Positions 16,566-25,925 of a DNA stretch of 64,000 nt are shown here, in pieces. Source of the DNA: Allopseudospirillum japonicum (GTDB lineage Bacteria; Pseudomonadota; Gammaproteobacteria; Pseudomonadales; Halomonadaceae); NCBI RefSeq assembly GCF_900108915.1, contig NZ_FNYH01000002.1, positions 248,001 through 312,000 on the forward strand, written 5' to 3'. Under the pieces are notes generated by a model, which had not been told where the DNA came from, did no database searches, and worked only from the letters and a program-made list of their open reading frames with translations. Numbering within the stretch: the first letter of the stretch is position 1; each line of letters starts with the position of its first letter. The position numbers and the translations under genes were made by a program.

Positions 16566-18193
16566 GCGTGGAAACGTCCCATCAGGGTATGCAAACGTTG
16601 AGCAAGTTGGTGCATTTGTTGGCTGGCGGCGTAGGCTTCTTGAGCCGCTTGATCACTTTCGCTAGCCAAATTATCAATCGAGGTAAGGTGCTGATTAATC
16701 GCTTCGGCAACTTGTGATTGTTGTTCGGATGCAGAAGCAATTTGATCGCTCATAGCGCGAATACGCTCAACCGAAATATGAATATGTTGTAAGGCTTGGC
16801 GCGCTTCTTGGGCTTGTGTTGAAACGGTTTGTGACTGGTGTTGGCTTTGTTGCATCGCCTGTACAGCTTGAGATGTTTGTTCCAACCAAGCATCGACAAT
16901 AGTTTGAATTTCTTGGGTACTTGTATGAGTACGTGCAGCGAGTGCGCGCACCTCATCGGCAACGACAGCAAACCCACGGCCATGTTCACCAGCTCGGGCA
17001 GCCTCAATTGCGGCATTTAAGGCTAATAAGTTGGTTTGTTCAGCAACTTCTTGAATCACTTCTAACACTTTGGTGATTCTTTGGCTGTCTTGGTTTAAAT
17101 GCTCAATCGCCTGTGCGCTAGCGCCTATGCTGGCAAGGAGTTGTTGTAAGGTAATTACAGTTTGCTCAACTTCATGTTGACCACAAATTGCCTGATCATC
17201 CGCATCATGGCCGGCATTGGCAGCATCTGCGGCATGTTCGGCGACATGCTGTACAGTAACCGCCATTTGATTCATGGCGACAGCCACTTGATCTGTTTGC
17301 TGTTTTTGTTGGTTAATCCGTTTGGAAGAAATCTGGGTGCGTTGAGCCACGCGATCGGCTTGGACACTGAGTTGATGGCCTGTTTCTTGTACTTGATGCA
17401 CCAACTCTTGTAAATTTTCAATAAAAGCATTGAAAGCTAAGGCCAAATATCCTACCTCGTCATAACAAGCCACAGGTAAACGATGTTGTAAATCTGCTTC
17501 CCCACTGGCAATTTGTTGCATTGCAAGCATCGCTTGTCTGATGCCTTGAGCAATGCGTTTGACCAGGGTGTACATCAGCAATCCACCAATCAAGATACCG
17601 GCGAGGGTGAACCCTAAAGTCCACCAAAATTCACGTTCAATATGGGCTTGCACTCGCGCTTCTTGTTCAGCAAAGTGGTTTTTTTGTTGTTCGACCAAGG
17701 CCTGTAATTGCTGCCTGAGTTTAAACCAGCCTTTATGCTCCACTTGTACCAGATGTGCCCTTGCACCTAAATCATCCCCAGCTTCAATCAGCTGGAGCAC
17801 CTGTAATTTATCCGCTTGATTTTTTTGCCAAGCTTGAGTGAATTTTTCTAAAGATGTGAGGGCTTGCCCTGTGGTTTGATATAAAACACGCAACTCAGCA
17901 AGGCTTTGATTAATACGTCCTATCGCAGCTTCAGTGACAGGACGTGCTTGAGGGAGGCTAGGATTAAGAATTTTATTGCGTACCGCAATGCCCGCAAGGA
18001 GACCATCGGCGAGCATTCCTTGCAAATGAGTCACCGCTTGCACTTCATGCTCGATGACGCTTTGATAGTCTCTTTGTGTGGCGAGTAGTTGGTACACTAA
18101 AAATCCAATGACCCCGATAAAAACACTGCTAGTAAAAAAGCTTGCTAGCAAGAGTTTGGTTTGTAAACGCCATTGATTGAGTGGCTTTAACAT
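16562..18193 (-). CDS. Methyl-accepting chemotaxis protein
   Basis: 543 residues. Inner-membrane chemoreceptor: first membrane helix (about 14-36), a mainly helical periplasmic domain of about 155 residues resembling four-helix-bundle sensors, second membrane helix (about 193-214), HAMP domain ([15 protein letters not shown], about 216-268) and cytoplasmic signalling domain with the hairpin tip [20 protein letters not shown] and [18 protein letters not shown]. The ATG at 18193 is preferred to 18202, as GAGGG lies 9 nt before it. No CheB/CheR-binding pentapeptide is seen at the C-terminus (ends [10 protein letters not shown]). The ligand is unknown. The next gene, a DUF2971 protein, overlaps its stop. 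Confidence 0.93.
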   Translation of the reverse strand: MLKPLNQWRLQTKLLLASFFTSSVFIGVIGFLVYQLLATQRDYQSVIEHEVQAVTHLQGMLADGLLAGIAVRNKILNPSLPQARPVTEAAIGRINQSLAELRVLYQTTGQALTSLEKFTQAWQKNQADKLQVLQLIEAGDDLGARAHLVQVEHKGWFKLRQQLQALVEQQKNHFAEQEARVQAHIEREFWWTLGFTLAGILIGGLLMYTLVKRIAQGIRQAMLAMQQIASGEADLQHRLPVACYDEVGYLALAFNAFIENLQELVHQVQETGHQLSVQADRVAQRTQISSKRINQQKQQTDQVAVAMNQMAVTVQHVAEHAADAANAGHDADDQAICGQHEVEQTVITLQQLLASIGASAQAIEHLNQDSQRITKVLEVIQEVAEQTNLLALNAAIEAARAGEHGRGFAVVADEVRALAARTHTSTQEIQTIVDAWLEQTSQAVQAMQQSQHQSQTVSTQAQEARQALQHIHISVERIRAMSDQIASASEQQSQVAEAINQHLTSIDNLASESDQAAQEAYAASQQMHQLAQRLHTLMGRFHA

Positions 18194-18255
18194 AGATGGC
18201 ATCCCTCAAAGCTTGTGTGACTTGCAATCAAAATTCCTTTTGCAAAGTGCGTGGA

Positions 18256-19455
18256 TTAATCACGATACACACGCACCATAAAAGCTTTTAAATATTCCGT
18301 TTCCGCAATCGCTGGGTGAATAGGGTGATCCGCACCTTGATGGCCACAAAAAAAGATTTGTGCGTGTCTATCGAGATGGCGTGCGCTGGCACGGATCGCA
18401 TTAGTTAAAGCCTCTGGACTAAGATGCATGGAGCAAGAGGCACTAACTAGGGTGCCGTTTGGTTTAAGTAAGCGCATAGCTTCACGGTTAAGCTTGCTAT
18501 AGGCTTGTTCCCCTTTAGGGATGTCTTTACGGCGTTTAATAAACGCGGGCGGATCGGCAATCACCACATCAAAGCGCTCATCTGCGGCTTTCAGTTGTGC
18601 CAAAATATCAAAGGCATCTCCTGCAAGCGTACTGACTTTATTAGCCACTTGATTGAGTGCCGCATTGGCTTGGACTTGTGCCAAAGCGGTCTCAGAACTA
18701 TCAACGCATAACACCTGTGCCGCCCCTGCGGTGGCAGCTTGAATACCCCACCCCCCAACATAACTAAATAAATCCAGCACACGCAAGCCAGCCACTTGCT
18801 GACGTAGACGCTGGCGGTTTTCACGATGATCATAAAACCAGCCGGTTTTTTGCCCGGTAAGCAAAGGCACATAAAATTGCGTTTGGTTTTCTTGCAAGAT
18901 GACCTGGTCATCAAGTTGTCCGTAGGCAATATCAATATGCGTATCTAAACCTTCTTGGCGACGACCACTACTATCATTACGCCATACAATTGCCTTGGGT
19001 TTGAGAACTTTAATTAGAGCCTCTAAGACCGCTTGGCGCTGCTGTTCCATCCCTGCGGTATTGAGTTGCACAGCTAAAACATCACCAAAGCGATCCACGA
19101 TTAAACCAGGTAATAAATCACTATCGGCATAAATAAGTCGATAATAAGGGGCATGGAAACAAGCCTCGCGTAGTGCAAGGGCTTGTTTGATCCGGTGCAC
19201 AAATAAAGAGACGCTTAACCCCTGTTGGGGATCACGGCTGATTAAACGCGCACATATTAAAGAATGTGGGTTGACATAGGCTACACCAAGCGCACGACCT
19301 TCGGCACTTTCCACTAAGGCTTCTTGTCCTGCTTGAAAGCCTTGTAATGGCGTTGCTTGGGTTTCAATTTCGTTAGAATAAATCCACAAATGCCCAGCAC
19401 GTAGGCGGCGATCTGCTTGTTTGCGTAGTTTGAGAAGAGGCAAGGATGTGCTCAC
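18256..19455 (-). CDS. rlmI: 23S rRNA (cytosine(1962)-C(5))-methyltransferase RlmI
   Basis: 399 residues (E. coli RlmI 396). It makes m5C1962 in 23S rRNA. An N-terminal PUA domain (LRKQADRRLRAGHLWIYSNE) is followed by the RlmI-specific linker (TGQKTGWFYDHRENRQ, about 205-220) and a Rossmann methyltransferase with VLDLFSYVGGWGIQAA (about 227), VIADPPAFIKRRKD and the catalytic-cysteine motif SASCSMHLS. It lies downstream of gcvH, in the same direction, with 41 bp between. Confidence 0.95.
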   Translation of the reverse strand: MSTSLPLLKLRKQADRRLRAGHLWIYSNEIETQATPLQGFQAGQEALVESAEGRALGVAYVNPHSLICARLISRDPQQGLSVSLFVHRIKQALALREACFHAPYYRLIYADSDLLPGLIVDRFGDVLAVQLNTAGMEQQRQAVLEALIKVLKPKAIVWRNDSSGRRQEGLDTHIDIAYGQLDDQVILQENQTQFYVPLLTGQKTGWFYDHRENRQRLRQQVAGLRVLDLFSYVGGWGIQAATAGAAQVLCVDSSETALAQVQANAALNQVANKVSTLAGDAFDILAQLKAADERFDVVIADPPAFIKRRKDIPKGEQAYSKLNREAMRLLKPNGTLVSASCSMHLSPEALTNAIRASARHLDRHAQIFFCGHQGADHPIHPAIAETEYLKAFMVRVYRD

Positions 19456-19496
19456 AAAATACCTGCTTTGGCTAAAAATTGATGAAAACCGCCCGA

Positions 19497-19871
19497 TTAT
19501 TGGGTAAGGCTCTGATAGGCATCCGCATCTAACAAGGCATCTAATTCAGCCAAATCACTTGCTTGAAGACGAAAAAACCAAGCGGTATAAGGTTGATCAT
19601 TAATGCGCTCGGGGGCATCATTTAATGCCTCATTAATGACTACAACTTCACCACTAATCGGGGTATAAACTTCGGAAGCGGTTTTCACCGACTCTACGAC
19701 AGCGACTTGTTCACCGGCTTGCACTTGACGGCCTAGTTCAGGCAGTTCAGCAAACACGATATCGCCCAACTCTTCTTGGGCAAATGCTGTGATCCCTACA
19801 CTCACTAAGCCATCTTCTTCTAAGCGTGCCCATTGATGTGTGGTGGTATATTTGAGTTGACTGGTGGACAT
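19497..19871 (-). CDS. gcvH: Glycine cleavage system H protein
   Basis: 124 residues from the ATG at 19871 (AGG about 9 nt upstream; a TTG at 19877 is less likely). It carries the lipoyl arm that shuttles aminomethyl groups between the P, T and L proteins. The lipoylation site is K63 in VVESVKTASEVYTPISGEV; the start KYTTTHQWARLEEDGLVSVG and GDIVFAELPELG are typical. It is not next to gcvT or gcvP, which are absent from the window. It follows rnfH by 26 bp and precedes rlmI. Confidence 0.96.
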   Translation of the reverse strand: MSTSQLKYTTTHQWARLEEDGLVSVGITAFAQEELGDIVFAELPELGRQVQAGEQVAVVESVKTASEVYTPISGEVVVINEALNDAPERINDQPYTAWFFRLQASDLAELDALLDADAYQSLTQ

Positions 19872-19897
19872 GCACAAAACCTCATGATAATCATAAG

Positions 19898-20218
19898 TTA
19901 ATCGGATTTTTTTGCAGCTTTGGCAGCGCGGCGGGCGCGTGCTTGTTTAGGATCTGCAATCAAGGGGCGGTAGATTTCTACTCTATCGCCTTCTTCAAGG
20001 ATATGTTGATCTGGCTTTAAGATCGCTTTGCCAAAAATGCCCATCGGCGCTTGCTCAAGGATTAATTCTGGAAAGTGCTCTTGAATCCCTGATAGCTGGG
20101 CTGCCTCGCGCATTTTGGTCCCTTGAGGAACTTGTAAGCGGAGGATCTTCTGCTTATGTGCCAGCGCATAAGCGACTTCAATGGTAATGCTGGCTTGCGT
20201 CTGTTGATTATCGGCCAT
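19898..20218 (-). CDS. rnfH: RnfH family protein
   Basis: 106 residues from the ATG at 20218. Beta-grasp (ubiquitin-like) protein of the RnfH/UPF0125 family. Family features: ITIEVAYALAHKQKILRLQV, GTKMREAAQLSGI, MGIFGKAILKPDQHILEEGD and VEIYRPLIADPKQARARRA, with a lysine/arginine-rich tail. The N-terminal 11 nt overlap the end of ratA (20208-20218), the conserved ratA-rnfH pairing. The pair was once proposed as a toxin-antitoxin module, but a housekeeping role is more likely. Confidence 0.93.
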   Translation of the reverse strand: MADNQQTQASITIEVAYALAHKQKILRLQVPQGTKMREAAQLSGIQEHFPELILEQAPMGIFGKAILKPDQHILEEGDRVEIYRPLIADPKQARARRAAKAAKKSD

Positions 20219-20642
20219 AGACTTGATCCGCGCGTTTACAAAAAGCGTCAACTAGGGTGTTGGCAATTTGATTAAAGACACTCCCTAAAGCAAGATTTAA
20301 TAAGCGCCCTGAAAGCTCAAACTCCATACTGAGGCTGACTTTACAGGCTTGCTCCCCCAAGGGGGTAAAGTGCCACTGGCCACGTAAATATTTAAAAGGA
20401 CCATCGACCAAAGAAAGCTCGATATGTTCAGGCGCTTTCAGCTGATTACGGGTGGTAAAACGTTGTCGCACGCCGCCTTTACTGATTTCTAATTCGCCTA
20501 CCAGATAATCCTCGCCATGCTCGACTAAGCGGGCATAGCTACACCAGGGTAGGAACTTAGGGTAAGATTCACAATCATTCACTAAATCAAACATTTGTTG
20601 CGCTGAGTGCATGACTAACGCTGAGCGTTCTACACTGCTCAT
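20208..20642 (-). CDS. ratA: RatA family SRPBCC/START-domain protein (coenzyme Q-binding COQ10-like)
   Basis: 144 residues from the ATG at 20642, which has AGGAGG 4 nt upstream and matches the family N-terminus; the longer frame to 20702 is not needed. START-fold pattern: VERSALVMHSAQQMFDLVND, CESYPKFLPWCSYARLVE, then FTTRNQLKAPEHIELSLVDG and the C-terminal helix NTLVDAFCKRADQVYG. E. coli RatA was reported to block 70S assembly; the homologue Coq10 binds ubiquinone. It is divergent from smpB and overlaps rnfH, the usual arrangement. Confidence 0.93.
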   Translation of the reverse strand: MSSVERSALVMHSAQQMFDLVNDCESYPKFLPWCSYARLVEHGEDYLVGELEISKGGVRQRFTTRNQLKAPEHIELSLVDGPFKYLRGQWHFTPLGEQACKVSLSMEFELSGRLLNLALGSVFNQIANTLVDAFCKRADQVYGR

Positions 20643-20851
20643 GACACCTCCTAGGCGATGATATAAAAACCTATGTACGCTTGCACAAGTTTCCGTTAGC
20701 AATCAAGTGTTCATTAACCATGCTGTTGCACTGTGACAAGCAAGCGCATAGCTATCTGGGGATTTTAACGAAAAGGCGGCGTGAATGCCCTACAAAGTGT
20801 GAACAGTGTGCAGCATGTTCCAGATTGCAAATATATTGAAAAGGTCAAACC

Positions 20852-21331
20852 ATGAGTAAGAAAAAACCTAAGGTGCCCAGCAACACCATAGCGCAAAATA
20901 AAAAGGCACGTCACGAATATCATATTGAAGAAAAGTTCGAAGCCGGTGTGGCGCTTGCTGGTTGGGAAGTGAAAAGTCTACGCGCAGGAAAAGCCCAACT
21001 AACAGATACTTATGTGCTCGTTCGTAATCAAGAGGTTTGGCTGCTAGGCTCACATATTACGCCATTAAATACTGCAAGCACCCATGTGATTGCTGACCCA
21101 ACACGTACACGCAAACTCTTGCTGAAAAAACGAGAGATTGCGCGTATTTTTGGTAAAATTCAGCAAAAAGGACAAACCTGTATACCTTTGGCTCTTTATT
21201 GGAAAGGGAATAAAATTAAATGTGAAATTGCCTTGGTGACAGGTAAAAAACTACACGATAAACGTGCAACTGAAAAAGATCGTGACTGGAATCGGCAAAA
21301 AGCACGTATCGTGCGTGCACATGCAGGCTAG
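20852..21331 (+). CDS. smpB: SsrA-binding protein SmpB
   Basis: 159 residues (E. coli 160). It binds the tRNA-like part of tmRNA and brings it to stalled ribosomes. The OB-fold core is typical: [56 protein letters not shown] and [20 protein letters not shown]; the basic C-terminal tail ([14 protein letters not shown]) enters the mRNA channel. AAGG precedes the ATG. Its RNA partner ssrA lies 73 bp downstream on the same strand. Confidence 0.97.
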   Translation: MSKKKPKVPSNTIAQNKKARHEYHIEEKFEAGVALAGWEVKSLRAGKAQLTDTYVLVRNQEVWLLGSHITPLNTASTHVIADPTRTRKLLLKKREIARIFGKIQQKGQTCIPLALYWKGNKIKCEIALVTGKKLHDKRATEKDRDWNRQKARIVRAHAG

Positions 21332-21404
21332 CTTTTGCAAATTTTCTTTGCTATCATCCTGCATCTACTTAAGCTTGGTAAGCTCAGCTTGCTAAGCCAT
21401 CCCT

Positions 21405-21759
21405 GGGGACGACATGGCTTCGACGGCAGTGGCGAAACCCGAGGTGCATGCCGAGAGTGAGCGCCTCTCGTAAAATAACGTTCGAACTAATAGTCGCAAA
21501 CGACGAATCTTACGCTCTAGCAGCTTAGGCTGCTGCCTCTGAAGGGGGATGCCTGTTGCCCTTGGACGAGGAACGAGCCCGTATAGACAGGCTCGCATCC
21601 TAAATCGCTTTTGTTTAGTGTGCTAAATCTTAAGAAAGCTCGCTGTTGGAAAGCCTGCTCGTCGGCGCTTCAACGGCTAAATTAAAAGACGAAACTAAGC
21701 ATGTAGAGCTGAGGGCAGAGTACTGGCGGACGCGGGTTCGATTCCCGCCGTCTCCACCA
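21405..21759 (+). ncRNA. ssrA: tmRNA (one-piece)
   Basis: The 5' end GGGGACGACATGGCTTCGAC pairs with the 3' end GTCTCCACCA to form the acceptor stem (G3-U wobble). The T-arm GCGGGTTCGATTCCCGC is intact and CCA is encoded (21757-21759). The tag reading frame resumes at GCA 21496 and runs to TAG 21528, giving ANDESYALAA. Length 355 nt fits one-piece gammaproteobacterial tmRNA. It lies directly after smpB. Confidence 0.98.
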
Positions 21760-21785
21760 ATTTCATTTTTCTTTGATCTTCTCGA

Positions 21786-22538
21786 TTATCCCGCCAAAAT
21801 AGCTTTTTGAATTCGGGTTTCTTCCTGCACAAGCGCTTGTATTGGCGTACCTTGGTACTGGTTTTGGCACAGCACTTTCATTTGATGTAAATGAAAGCTG
21901 TTATATTGTGTCCAACGATGCGCCAAAGCTAAACCGACTTGGTAAGGATCTGAATGCACTTCGGTGACTAGGCCAAGCGCCAAAGCTTGTTGTGCATCGA
22001 GGGGATCTGCATCCAAAATCAGTTTCAGTAATTGATCATAGCGCAACAAACCAAGCGCATTTTGGCTCAAACCCATATCCGGTACCAAACCGTGGCGCAT
22101 TTCTAGCAAACCCAACTGGGCATCTTCCGCAGCTAAGCGTATATCAGCCCCTAATGCCATTTGCAAACCGCCACCGAGTACATGTCCTTGTAAAATAGCG
22201 ATCACAGGCACAGGGAAATAACGCCAGATTAATGCAGCTGCCTGCACCCGAGTGAGTCCTAAAGATCTAGGTAATAAAGTGCTATGATACGGGGATAATA
22301 GATATTCGATGGCTTGGGAATCGGCCTGTACTTGCTTAATATCCAAGCCCGCACAAAAGCTGGTACCTGCGCCGGTGAGTAATAAAACTTTTACCTCCGC
22401 GTCGTGCGCTTCTACGGCTAAATTTTCTCCGTGTGTTAACAGTGCATCAATGAGTGCAGGCGTCAGGGCATTATGACACTGAGGGCGGGTCAGTTGTAAG
22501 CAAGCAAGATAGGGGGCTGGATAGCAAAGCTCTACCAT
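21786..22538 (-). CDS. Crotonase-family enoyl-CoA hydratase/isomerase
   Basis: 250 residues. Acts on acyl-CoA thioesters. The oxyanion-hole segments are GTSFCAGLDIK (about 60) and GHVLGGGLQMALGADIRLA (about 125-143), followed by LGLLEMRHGLVPDMGLS, where the acidic residues D/E typical of the active site lie. The MRHGLVPDMG form is close to hydratase/isomerase-like members whose reaction is not settled. It is convergent with ssrA and divergent from tmcA; no other beta-oxidation gene is nearby. Substrate unknown. Confidence 0.88.
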   Translation of the reverse strand: MVELCYPAPYLACLQLTRPQCHNALTPALIDALLTHGENLAVEAHDAEVKVLLLTGAGTSFCAGLDIKQVQADSQAIEYLLSPYHSTLLPRSLGLTRVQAAALIWRYFPVPVIAILQGHVLGGGLQMALGADIRLAAEDAQLGLLEMRHGLVPDMGLSQNALGLLRYDQLLKLILDADPLDAQQALALGLVTEVHSDPYQVGLALAHRWTQYNSFHLHQMKVLCQNQYQGTPIQALVQEETRIQKAILAG

Positions 22539-22613
22539 AATCTTTTCCTTATTTTTCGCGGAGTGTTTTTTCAGCTTAGCGAATTTTAGTATAAAATCAA
22601 ACGTTTGTTTAAT

Positions 22614-24821
22614 ATGTTATTATCCGCTACAGAAACACACCAACATTTAGCAAAATATCGTGCCCAACTTGCACACATGGGTTGGCGTCAAAGCCTACAT
22701 TGGCAAATGTCGCGTGCCCAAGCGCAAACCTTGCTTCTTACTTATTTGGCGGGCCTACCTGCAGGCACTCGCCTATTGTGGATTGGAGAAGCAGCACCGG
22801 TAACGGCTTTGGTGCATTTGCAGATTCAGATCTTGCCTCTTGGTAAAGCTGTTCAGGTACTCGGGCGTGAATATCAAGAAATATTTGTTGATTTAGAGGC
22901 GAGTGGTTGGGCATTAGATGCATTGGCTGCAATCAGTGGTACTTTGGTAGCTGGCGGTTTTTTGCACTGGCTATATGCAGATTTTAGTGATCCGTATCAG
23001 CAAAAATTAGCCAGTTGGCCATATCAAGACCACCAAATGCGCACGGGGTTTTTACAATATCTAGCTGAGCGATGGCAATTTCCCGAGGCCTGCATTCGTT
23101 GCTCGCCTACAGGATCCTATCAAGTGACTTTGCCTGTTTTTACTTGTCTTGAGCAAACGCCACAAGCGCCCAGTTATCGAGAACAAAACACCTGTATTGA
23201 TCGGCTGATCCAAAGTATTCATACCAAAGCAGGCACTTGGGTGCTCACTGCAGACCGTGGGCGTGGTAAGACAACTGCATTAGCCTTGGCAAGTGCACGG
23301 ATTTGCCAGCATGAACACACACAAAACTGGCGAATCTTATTGGTGGCTGCACGTGCTTCCTTAATCGATCAGATACTGGCAAGTTGCGCCTCTGCGCTTG
23401 ATGTTGCCTATGTGGGTGGACAGCATGAATTGACTTATCAAGGGCGTCAATTGGTGTTTATGGCAGCAGATCGCTTGCAAAAATTGCCAGCCGATACTTG
23501 GCATTTATTGATTGTTGATGAGGCGGCCGCCTTGCCTTTAAGCGTGCTGCAACCTTGGTTAAAAAGGATTCAGCGGCATTGGCTGGCGACTACAGTAGAA
23601 GGTTATGAGGGCAGTGGGCGCGGTTTTAGTGTACGTTTGTTACCTTGGTTGCAAAGGTATCAACAAACAAAAGGTGGTGTGTGTGAGCTTTTATCTTTGC
23701 AAGCGCCGATTCGTTGGCAACTCGGTGATCCTTTAGAGCAACAAATCAAAGCAGATTTTTACCTCACGCAAGCGAAACCAGCACGTTTTGCGTTTGCTAC
23801 TGAAAAAGTCCACATACAGCAGCTGACATTAGCAGAACGTACACCAGCAAAGATGGCTGCGATGTTTCGTTTGTTGCGCGATGCGCATTATCAAACCACA
23901 GGTGCTGATTTGCGCCAATGGTGGGATGCACCCGATATACAAATTTGGGTGGCCAGTGATCAACAAGGCCGCTTGCTAGGCGTAAGTGTGGGTATTTTTG
24001 AGGGTGGTTTTGCTACCGATTTAGCCCAAGCGATTCATTTAGGACAAAGGCGCCCGCGCGGGCATTTATTAGCGCAATCTTTAGCCTATCATGCGGGAAT
24101 GGTTGAGGCAGCAACCTTGACTTATTTGCGTGTGCAACGGATTGCGGTGCGAGCACAGGTACGGCGGCAATCTGTAGGCCAAGCATTAATTCAGGCCATG
24201 CATACCAAGGCAATGCACGCAGGTTGTGATTTTCTTGGTACAAGTTTTGCGATTGATAAAGAGGTCTTGGCTTTTTGGCAGCAAGTTGCTTTACAGCCGG
24301 TTCGCTTAGGCATCCAAGCCGATCATGCCAGTGGTACTTATTCGTTAATGGCGTTGCAGCCTTTAACTCCACGGGGACAAGTTCTTTATCAAGCATTAAG
24401 AAACAGATACTTACATACTTTGCCACAGCAACTAGCTTATATGATGCCGCATCTTGATAGTGCGCTTGTCGCCCCTTTATTGTATGCACCGGAAGTGCAA
24501 ACTTATCACTGGCAAAGTTATCAAGCACGCGAATTATATGCTTTACAACAAGGGCGTTCTGGTTGGTTACTCAGTTATGCTAGTTTGGCTACTTGGTGGC
24601 AACAAGTCTTGCAACAGGGGCATATACAGGGGTGGGATCCACACCAGGTGGCAGCTTTTAGTGCGCTTTTTGTACAACAGCATCCAACAGAACAAGTACA
24701 AAACCAGTATCAACGCCTTGGTAAAAAGGCCTTAGCTTTATGGATTAAGGAAGGACTCACCCAATGGCGGCAGGCGCATCCCTGCGCATGGGCGAATATG
24801 CTTAAGCAAGTGCAAGATTAA
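22614..24821 (+). CDS. tmcA: tRNA(Met) cytidine acetyltransferase TmcA
   Basis: 735 residues from the ATG at 22614 (E. coli 671). It makes N4-acetylcytidine at the wobble base of elongator tRNA(Met) using acetyl-CoA and ATP or GTP. The domains appear in family order: DUF1726 N-terminus, helicase module with Walker A ADRGRGKTTALA (about 213) and Walker B VDEAAALPL, GNAT acetyltransferase (RIAVRAQVRRQSVGQALIQA, about 505-530) and tRNA-binding C-terminus. The start lacks a clear ribosome-binding site, and a TATAAA lies only about 20 nt upstream, so the leader may be very short. The last 20 nt overlap the convergent DUF2202 gene. Confidence 0.94.
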   Translation: MLLSATETHQHLAKYRAQLAHMGWRQSLHWQMSRAQAQTLLLTYLAGLPAGTRLLWIGEAAPVTALVHLQIQILPLGKAVQVLGREYQEIFVDLEASGWALDALAAISGTLVAGGFLHWLYADFSDPYQQKLASWPYQDHQMRTGFLQYLAERWQFPEACIRCSPTGSYQVTLPVFTCLEQTPQAPSYREQNTCIDRLIQSIHTKAGTWVLTADRGRGKTTALALASARICQHEHTQNWRILLVAARASLIDQILASCASALDVAYVGGQHELTYQGRQLVFMAADRLQKLPADTWHLLIVDEAAALPLSVLQPWLKRIQRHWLATTVEGYEGSGRGFSVRLLPWLQRYQQTKGGVCELLSLQAPIRWQLGDPLEQQIKADFYLTQAKPARFAFATEKVHIQQLTLAERTPAKMAAMFRLLRDAHYQTTGADLRQWWDAPDIQIWVASDQQGRLLGVSVGIFEGGFATDLAQAIHLGQRRPRGHLLAQSLAYHAGMVEAATLTYLRVQRIAVRAQVRRQSVGQALIQAMHTKAMHAGCDFLGTSFAIDKEVLAFWQQVALQPVRLGIQADHASGTYSLMALQPLTPRGQVLYQALRNRYLHTLPQQLAYMMPHLDSALVAPLLYAPEVQTYHWQSYQARELYALQQGRSGWLLSYASLATWWQQVLQQGHIQGWDPHQVAAFSALFVQQHPTEQVQNQYQRLGKKALALWIKEGLTQWRQAHPCAWANMLKQVQD

Positions 24822-25272
24822 AGGCATCTAAGTGCTGATAAGAACCTTGGAGCAGGTTAGCAAATACTTGATCAAGCGCGTCTAACTGTGGATCTTGCAA
24901 GTTGGCAGTTAAATCCTCAATATCTAGCGTCTCAATCATAACGCCAATTTGCAAGGCTTGGGTTACATCCTGTGTGTCCAAAGTGAGCAAATCTGTGTAT
25001 AAGATAGCGAGGTCTGGATTGATAAAATCACCAACTTCCTGTACCAGAATGTCATCTACATCAATATGAAAACGTTCTGCTTGACGTACTAAAGTATCCA
25101 TGTGCTTTTGTTCAGAAGCAGCAATTTGGCTAAAAATAAATAAATCTGTATCTTCCGCCAATTGTAAATACACATCACGAGCTAATTTTTCTTCCTCCAG
25201 CATGAACTTAAGTTCATCAACCAAAGCAGGTTGGACAGGTTCGGCAGACTGAGCAAATCGACCATAACGCAT
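24802..25272 (-). CDS. DUF2202 ferritin-like protein
   Basis: 156 residues. Four-helix-bundle protein: ELKFMLEEEKLARDVYLQLA (about 20-39) and FSQIAASEQKHMDTLVRQAE (about 47-66) supply the E..E and E..H ligand pattern of ferritin-like diiron proteins, and QIGVMIETLDIEDL supplies a second EE pair. Together these match DUF2202, sometimes annotated as ferritin-like or rubrerythrin-related. No twin-arginine or Sec signal is seen. Its 3' end overlaps tmcA by 20 nt in convergent orientation. Function unproven; oxidative stress or metal storage is possible. Confidence 0.82.
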   Translation of the reverse strand: MRYGRFAQSAEPVQPALVDELKFMLEEEKLARDVYLQLAEDTDLFIFSQIAASEQKHMDTLVRQAERFHIDVDDILVQEVGDFINPDLAILYTDLLTLDTQDVTQALQIGVMIETLDIEDLTANLQDPQLDALDQVFANLLQGSYQHLDAFNLALA

Positions 25273-25399
25273 GCTAGTGTCCTCTTTTTCTGTGATTCAA
25301 TAAATATTGGATATTCTTATATTAGATTAAATTTTATTAGCTTTGCATGTGGTAAAAGGTCGCACCTTAGCTGCACTTGCACCCTGAAGGGAAGTCGTT

Positions 25400-25420
25400 A
25401 TGATGCATTCCTGCTCTTGA
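25400..25420 (+). other. Possible leader mini-ORF upstream of trmL
   Basis: ATG ATG CAT TCC TGC TCT TGA (MMHSCS) is preceded by AAGGGAAGTCGTT, almost identical to the trmL initiation region TTAGGGAAGTTGTC 39 nt downstream. It may be a translated leader or just a local duplication of the ribosome-binding site. Confidence 0.3.
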
Positions 25421-25439
25421 ACCAATTAGGGAAGTTGTC

Positions 25440-25904
25440 ATGTTAAATGTGGTTTTGTATCAACCAGAAATTCCACCAAATACTGGAAACATCATCCGTT
25501 TGTGCGCCAACACTGGGTTTCATCTGCACTTGATTGAGCCTTTAGGTTTTACTTTGGATGACAAACGCTTGCGCCGTGCAGGTTTGGACTATCATGAATG
25601 GACCCAAGTGCGTTCATACGCTTCTTTGCAGGCATATCAGCAAGCACACCCAGATTCGTGCTGTTATGCCCTCACTACGAAAGGTTCGCGCCCTTATCAG
25701 CAAGTGGCTTATCAACCTGGGGATACCTTGATTTTTGGCCCAGAAACCCGAGGGTTGCCGGCGGATGTGTTAGCACAAATGCCGGAAGCACAAAAAATTA
25801 GAATTCCTATGCGTGCTGATAGTCGTAGCATGAATTTATCGAATGCTTGTGCAGTGATTATTTATCGCGCGTGGGAATCTTTAGGTTTTAGTGGTGGTCA
25901 ATAA
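25440..25904 (+). CDS. trmL: tRNA (cytidine(34)-2'-O)-methyltransferase TrmL
   Basis: 154 residues (E. coli 157). SPOUT-class enzyme that 2'-O-methylates the wobble base of tRNALeu isoacceptors. All three SPOUT motifs are present: [19 protein letters not shown] (about 9-27), [11 protein letters not shown] (about 99-109) and [19 protein letters not shown] (about 121-139). AGGGAAG lies 7 nt upstream of the ATG. It precedes rep by 21 bp on the same strand. Confidence 0.96.
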   Translation: MLNVVLYQPEIPPNTGNIIRLCANTGFHLHLIEPLGFTLDDKRLRRAGLDYHEWTQVRSYASLQAYQQAHPDSCCYALTTKGSRPYQQVAYQPGDTLIFGPETRGLPADVLAQMPEAQKIRIPMRADSRSMNLSNACAVIIYRAWESLGFSGGQ

Positions 25905-25925
25905 ATCCCTTTTTGGAATTTAGGT

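Noticed and set aside
20208-20251. ratA-rnfH as a toxin-antitoxin system
   Set aside because: The pair is a conserved core-genome arrangement beside smpB and the proteins belong to housekeeping families; nothing here suggests a mobile or addictive module.
21392-21598. Minus-strand frame of 68 codons
   Set aside because: It lies within and antisense to the tmRNA gene, whose structure explains the sequence.
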